From the NCBI GenBank assembly GCA_018830415.1, contig JAHJSJ010000173.1, positions 1 to 19,800 on the forward strand: DNA of 19,800 nucleotides, in the 5' to 3' direction. The translations under genes were made by a program, and so were the position numbers. Source of the DNA: Alphaproteobacteria bacterium. GTDB lineage: Bacteria; Pseudomonadota; Alphaproteobacteria; Sphingomonadales; Sphingomonadaceae. Below, piece after piece: positions 15,989-19,800 of this stretch. Position 1 is the stretch's first letter. Every line of letters starts with the position of its first letter. The notes under the pieces were generated by a model. That model saw only the letters and a list, made by a program, of their open reading frames with translations, did no database searches and had not been told where the DNA came from.

Positions 15989-17269
15989 TTATTCGGCCTC
16001 CACGGGCTCGCTCTTCGCCTTTTTGGCGAGCAGCGACTTCAGATCGAATCCGCCAAGCAGCGATTTCTTCTCTTCACCCAGCGAAGCCAGATCGTCTGTG
16101 GTCGCGCCCATCACGCGATCGGCAATCTGCCGGATCGCGGCTGTGGCCTTGCTCGACCGGTTGGCGTCGACGAACACCTGTCCCAGCTTCGCCGCGTTGG
16201 ACGCTGCCTTGATGTCGTAGGGCACGACGAAGTCGACCTTGCGTTCGATAGACGCCTCGAAATCCGGGCGGCTGATCTCGGCAACACCCGGCTGCACCTT
16301 GTTGGCCACGATCATCGGATGCGCGTGCCCGGCATTGGTCTTGAGCCAGGAAAGGATGCGGATCGTGTCGCGCGCCGAGGCGAGGGTTAGCTCGCACGCC
16401 AGCAGCACCACATTCACGTCAGCCAGAAGCTGCGGGAAGTTGATGAGCATGTTGCGCGGCAGATCGATCACCGTCATTTCGAATGCCTGACGGAATTCGT
16501 CTTCCAGCTGCACAAACGCCGCACCATCGGTCATCAATGGCTGGTTGATTGGTGCTTCGGCCGACAGGATCGACAGATTGTCGCCCGCCCGCACCATCGC
16601 CCGTTCAATGAACAGCGGGTCGATACGGCTGGGGTTTTCGATCGCGTCGGTCAGGCCGCGGCCCGGTTCGAGATCGAGCGCCAGCGCGCCGGTGCCGAAG
16701 TGGACGTCCAGATCGAGCAATGCGGTCGGTGATTTGTGCTGTTCGCTGAACAACCAGGCCAGCGAGGTCGCCAGCGTCGAGGCTCCCACCCCGCCGCGCG
16801 TGCCGACCACAGCGGTCGAAATGTGCCGCCGGGCTCCATCGGCATCGCCTCCCTTGGGCGCCATGAAGACTGCCAATGCCTGATTAAGCGCATCATGCAC
16901 CTGCTGCGGCGATAGCGGTTTCAGCAGATAATCATGAATCCCGCTCGACAACAGGTCGCGGTAAAGGCGCACGTCATTGACCTGGCCCACGGCGATCACC
17001 ACCGTGCCCGGTTCGCACACTTCTGCCAGCGCATTGATATCGTTCAGTGGATCGCCGCATTCCGACAGGTCGACCATAAGGATCGCCGGGCTGGCGCTGA
17101 CCGAAAGAGATTGCACTGCGTTGCGCAGGCCACCCTTGTTGCACTTCTCCGGCTGCCAGCCCAGTTCGATGGCTACGGGACGGATTACGTCCAGCGCATT
17201 GTCATCGCAAATATAGGCCGAAAACGGATCACGATTGCCGGGCAAGCCCGATTTCCAGGGAGCGTTCAT
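15989..17269 (-). CDS. cpaE: Pilus assembly protein CpaE/TadZ (ParA/MinD-like)
   Basis: This 426-residue protein has an N-terminal receiver-like domain (about 17-135, ending with HDYLLKP) fused to a MinD/ParA-type ATPase domain. TadZ/CpaE proteins place the Tad machine at the cell pole. The P-loop at residues 156-165 reads GTRGGVGAST: the signature lysine of deviant Walker A is Arg158 and the lysine before Ser/Thr is Ala163, so ATP hydrolysis is doubtful. A Walker-B-like VIDLPR lies at 267-272. The C-terminus is a charged Lys/Glu tail. The ATG is 3 bp after the cpaD stop, and its GGAGGA ribosome-binding site is formed by the last glycine codons of cpaD, implying tight coupling. Confidence 0.93.
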   Translation of the reverse strand: MNAPWKSGLPGNRDPFSAYICDDNALDVIRPVAIELGWQPEKCNKGGLRNAVQSLSVSASPAILMVDLSECGDPLNDINALAEVCEPGTVVIAVGQVNDVRLYRDLLSSGIHDYLLKPLSPQQVHDALNQALAVFMAPKGGDADGARRHISTAVVGTRGGVGASTLATSLAWLFSEQHKSPTALLDLDVHFGTGALALDLEPGRGLTDAIENPSRIDPLFIERAMVRAGDNLSILSAEAPINQPLMTDGAAFVQLEDEFRQAFEMTVIDLPRNMLINFPQLLADVNVVLLACELTLASARDTIRILSWLKTNAGHAHPMIVANKVQPGVAEISRPDFEASIERKVDFVVPYDIKAASNAAKLGQVFVDANRSSKATAAIRQIADRVMGATTDDLASLGEEKKSLLGGFDLKSLLAKKAKSEPVEAE

Positions 17270-17272
17270 TGG

Positions 17273-17959
17273 TCAGTTTCCTCCGCCGCCGCCGCCACCG
17301 CCGCTGCCGCCGCCAGTGGACGCATCCATCAGCCCGCCGGCTCCGGTGGGAGCTGTTTCACGATAAGTTGAGATCGCCTTGTTCGAAGTGGCGATCACGG
17401 TTTCGCTCGCGCCCTTCTTGCCTTCGAGCAGGTCCTGCGGGTCGGCTACCATCGCCGCCAGGTTGCTGTTGATGGCGCAGCCATAGTTAGGGCTGGTGGC
17501 GTTGTTATAGTTCATGTCGGACTTGGCCGACCAGTCCGGGCAACCCGGAACCGCAGCGGTCGAGCGGGTAATCACCACCCTGGCCTGTCCGGGTTCAATG
17601 AAACCGTTGGTGACCGGTGCGGTATCGCTGATCATCAGACCATAACGCGATGCCAGATCGCCAACCGCAGTGGTTACTGCCGGGTTCTGGCCGGGGTTGT
17701 CTATCGCGACGCGATCACCGTAGCGCAGATCCATCGTCTCGAACCAGCCAATCAGGCGCTGTTGTTCCGAAATCGGCAGACCGCTTGCGCTGGTGGCCAC
17801 GTCCATCGTGAAGGTGGCGCGTTCCACCACCGCCTGTTTGGTGCTGTAAAGCGAGGTATTGGTGGGCATCCCACCGCATCCCGCCAGCCCCAGTCCAAGC
17901 GTAACGGCAAGGGCGAGGGCGGGCATCCGTGCCAGCGTATTGTTTCGTGCAGGAGGCAT
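17273..17959 (-). CDS. cpaD: Pilus assembly lipoprotein CpaD
   Basis: This 228-residue protein belongs to the CpaD family of outer-membrane lipoproteins that assist the Tad secretin. It has a lipoprotein signal peptide ending in the lipobox Leu-Ala-Gly-Cys, a conserved middle (ISEQQRLIGWFETMDLRYGD), and the CPDWSAKSD and PNYGCAINSNLAAMVADPQD segments typical of the family. The tail is a short low-complexity glycine run. An in-frame GTG at 17977 would add six residues, but AAAGG sits at proper distance from the ATG at 17959, so the latter is preferred. It follows cpaC by 19 bp. Confidence 0.92.
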   Translation of the reverse strand: MPPARNNTLARMPALALAVTLGLGLAGCGGMPTNTSLYSTKQAVVERATFTMDVATSASGLPISEQQRLIGWFETMDLRYGDRVAIDNPGQNPAVTTAVGDLASRYGLMISDTAPVTNGFIEPGQARVVITRSTAAVPGCPDWSAKSDMNYNNATSPNYGCAINSNLAAMVADPQDLLEGKKGASETVIATSNKAISTYRETAPTGAGGLMDASTGGGSGGGGGGGGN

Positions 17960-17978
17960 CGTCTTGACCTTTCTCACG

Positions 17979-19565
17979 TTAGAGGCTGAAGCCCGGGGCA
18001 GCTGCGCTGGCCTCGCGTTCGTTCTTGCGGGTTTTCTTGTCGGCGCGGCGCGGCTTTTCAGGCTGCGTCGGGACGATTGCGACCGGATCGGCTGCGCTCA
18101 CTTTGGGCTCCGGCGCATCGGGCTGCGACGATGTCGGCGCAGGGCGCTGTTCACCCGAGACACCCGCATTTTCCTGGTAGCCAAGAAATTGCTGGAACTC
18201 GTTGGCGGAGCGGAAGCCATCAGTCGGCAGCTTGATGTCCTTGGCGTCCACCGGCTTGACCAGATAGGGGGTGACAACGATCACCAGCTCGGTTTCACCA
18301 CGGCGGAATTCGCGGCTGCGGAACAGGTTGCCAAGGATCGGCACGTCACCAAGGCCGGGTGCCTTGTCGAGCGTATTTTGCGAATTGGCGCTCATCAGCC
18401 CAGCGATCATGAAGCTTTGGCCCGAACCCAGTTCGACCGTGGTTTCAGTCCGGCGGGTTGTCAGCGCAGGCACCTGGAAGCCGTTCAGGACAATCGACCC
18501 CTGGGTCGACAGTTCCGAAATTTCAGGGCGCACGCGCAGCGAAATGCGGCCGTTTGACAGCACCGTCGGGGTGTAAGCGAGGCTGACGCCGAACTCGCGG
18601 AACTGCACTGTGACCTGGCCCAGACCCTGCGCGATCGGGATCGGGAATTCGCCGCCCGCAAGGAACATGGCGGTTTCACCTGAGAGTGCGGTGAGATTCG
18701 GTTCGGTGAGCGTCGTCACCAAACCGAGGCGTTCCGACAGATCAAGCGCGCCGAGTGTGTTGATACCGAAAAGCCGGCCAAGACCCGCGATCGACGTTCC
18801 GTCATTCGAATTGACCGAAGGCCCGACGATTTCGGTGCCGTCCGGCAGCAGCATTGACGTCTGCCCGGCGCCATTCCCGACACCCAGCGGCCCACGATAG
18901 TTGAACTCCTCCCCGCCAATCGAGCGGCCAGTGCCTACCCCGAAGCGGAAGCCGCCGGTGCCATCTGCCGTCTGCAGATTGCCGCCAATCTCGCGCAGCA
19001 AGCTGCGGCTGACTTCGGCGAACTTCACATGCAGGTTCACCTGCAACGGCGTAGCGGTCTTGTGGCGGCTGATGACGTTGGCTTCTTCGCCAAGGAATGC
19101 CTGGACAAGGCGTTCAGCCTCCGCAGCATCTTCGGGGGCAGCCACGGTGCCGGTCAGCAAAACGGTGTTGGTGCCCATCGTCGACACGCTTACCTTGGCA
19201 TCGGGCATCGCCATTGCCAGCATCTGATCGACGCTGCCAATGTTCGATCCGACCCGGATATTGGCCGAAAAGATCACGTCGCCGGCCGCGTTGCTGGCGT
19301 AGATGGTGGTTTCACCGCCCGCCTTGCCGAACACATATAATTGGCGCTGCGATTTGACTTGCACATCGGCAACGGCGTCATTGGCGACGAACACATCCGC
19401 CATTGAGCCAGGCACCGTTACCAGCTCGCCGCGGCCGATCGACAGGACGATTTCCTGCGCCGGGCTGACGACCTGCTGGGCAATTGCCGTGGTCGCGGGC
19501 ATTGCCACCATCGGGACTGCCGCAAGGGCAGCCACCAGCAGCTTGGTCTTGAACTTGCGTGTCAT
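17979..19565 (-). CDS. cpaC: Tad pilus secretin CpaC (RcpA)
   Basis: This 528-residue outer-membrane secretin forms the gated channel for the Flp pilus. A signal peptide (MTRKFKTKLL start, cleavage near AIAQ) is followed by an N-terminal pilus/secretin domain, a BON-like stretch (VLLTGTVAAPEDAAEAERL), and the secretin core with LTEPNLTALSGETAMFLAGG and VPILGNLFRS. The C-terminal ~65 residues form a Pro/Lys-rich tail. An in-frame ATG at 19637 would add 24 residues and has a GAGGGGAA site overlapping the cpaB stop. I prefer 19565 because it gives a standard signal peptide, has its own GAGGGGGGA site, and the 24 extra codons have only about 60% G or C at third positions by hand count. The upstream start remains possible. 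Confidence 0.93.
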   Translation of the reverse strand: MTRKFKTKLLVAALAAVPMVAMPATTAIAQQVVSPAQEIVLSIGRGELVTVPGSMADVFVANDAVADVQVKSQRQLYVFGKAGGETTIYASNAAGDVIFSANIRVGSNIGSVDQMLAMAMPDAKVSVSTMGTNTVLLTGTVAAPEDAAEAERLVQAFLGEEANVISRHKTATPLQVNLHVKFAEVSRSLLREIGGNLQTADGTGGFRFGVGTGRSIGGEEFNYRGPLGVGNGAGQTSMLLPDGTEIVGPSVNSNDGTSIAGLGRLFGINTLGALDLSERLGLVTTLTEPNLTALSGETAMFLAGGEFPIPIAQGLGQVTVQFREFGVSLAYTPTVLSNGRISLRVRPEISELSTQGSIVLNGFQVPALTTRRTETTVELGSGQSFMIAGLMSANSQNTLDKAPGLGDVPILGNLFRSREFRRGETELVIVVTPYLVKPVDAKDIKLPTDGFRSANEFQQFLGYQENAGVSGEQRPAPTSSQPDAPEPKVSAADPVAIVPTQPEKPRRADKKTRKNEREASAAAPGFSL

Positions 19566-19650
19566 GGGTTGTCCCCCCTCGGGTTTACCATTGGTCGCCT
19601 TGGTCGAAAGCGGACGATATGAAGTCATGATCGGCATGGTGCGGTTCCCC

Positions 19651-19800
19651 TCAGAACGCCAAGGTCGAACCAGCGGCGGGCAGCTTGGATCCGGCGCGGC
19701 GCGTGCCGCTCGATTGAGCGCTTAGGATGGCAGTGCTCGTAGCCTTGCTGCTGACCGGTGTTTCGGTGGTTGCATTGCCGCGGGTCACCCGCACGCTTGG
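19651..19800 (-). CDS. cpaB: Pilus assembly protein CpaB, C-terminal end (5' part outside window)
   Basis: On the minus strand an open frame runs from the window edge to TGA at 19653-19651, giving 49 residues that begin P-S-V-R-V-T-R-G-N and end S-T-L-A-F. The V-R-V-T-R-G stretch resembles the end of CpaB/RcpC proteins, and cpaB immediately before cpaC is the normal Tad order. CpaB is a periplasmic SAF-domain protein of the pilus machine. The call rests on position plus this short tail. Confidence 0.72.
   Translation of the reverse strand, partial: PSVRVTRGNATTETPVSSKATSTAILSAQSSGTRRAGSKLPAAGSTLAF

Noticed and set aside
1..19800. CRISPR array, tRNA, rRNA, integrase or transposase
   Set aside because: I looked for regularly spaced repeats, cloverleaf-type segments and transposase motifs and recognised none. 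A tRNA scan was not available.

Overview
The window looks like chromosomal DNA of an alphaproteobacterium of the order Sphingomonadales, most likely an Erythrobacter/Porphyrobacter-type organism. The reasons are GC-rich codon use, two large outer-membrane TonB-dependent receptors of the sphingomonad type (Ala-rich signal peptide, then a V-T-G-S-R-I box and a plug), a Tad/Cpa pilus locus, and a small beta-oxidation gene set. This is inferred from protein features alone; no database search was run.

Layout, left to right. (1) Positions 1-1371 hold the C-terminal half of ClpB on the plus strand, closed by a strong hairpin that also terminates the convergent receptor gene. (2) Positions 1461-7934 hold two tandem minus-strand TonB-dependent receptors, each with its own terminator, separated by a 336-bp regulatory gap containing a palindrome. 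(3) Positions 8204-8758 encode a small exported protein of unknown function. (4) Positions 8974-11022 encode a thiolase and a short-chain 3-hydroxyacyl-CoA dehydrogenase, with a REP-like twin hairpin between them and a terminator after them. (5) Positions 11228-12244 hold an orphan, visibly less GC-rich gene with a HEPN-like R-D-x3-H motif, flanked by two copies of a 10-bp word. (6) Positions 12509-13850 hold a crotonase-family enzyme overlapping a MarR-type regulator by 8 bp. (7) Positions 13895-19800 hold a minus-strand Tad pilus block in transcription order cpaB (partial), cpaC, cpaD, cpaE, tadB, tadC. The expected motor ATPase gene cpaF/tadA is not found between cpaE and tadB.

How the parts work together. 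The thiolase, the dehydrogenase and the crotonase supply activities of acyl-CoA beta-oxidation, and the MarR protein coupled to the crotonase is the obvious candidate local regulator. The Tad genes encode the outer-membrane secretin (CpaC), its lipoprotein partner (CpaD), the localisation ATPase-like protein (CpaE/TadZ) and the two inner-membrane platform proteins (TadB, TadC) of an adhesive Flp pilus machine. The receptors import unknown substrates. The best candidate for something undescribed is the HEPN-like gene sitting between the two beta-oxidation blocks. Most of the rest is ordinary core genome. No tRNA, rRNA, CRISPR array, integrase or transposase was recognised.
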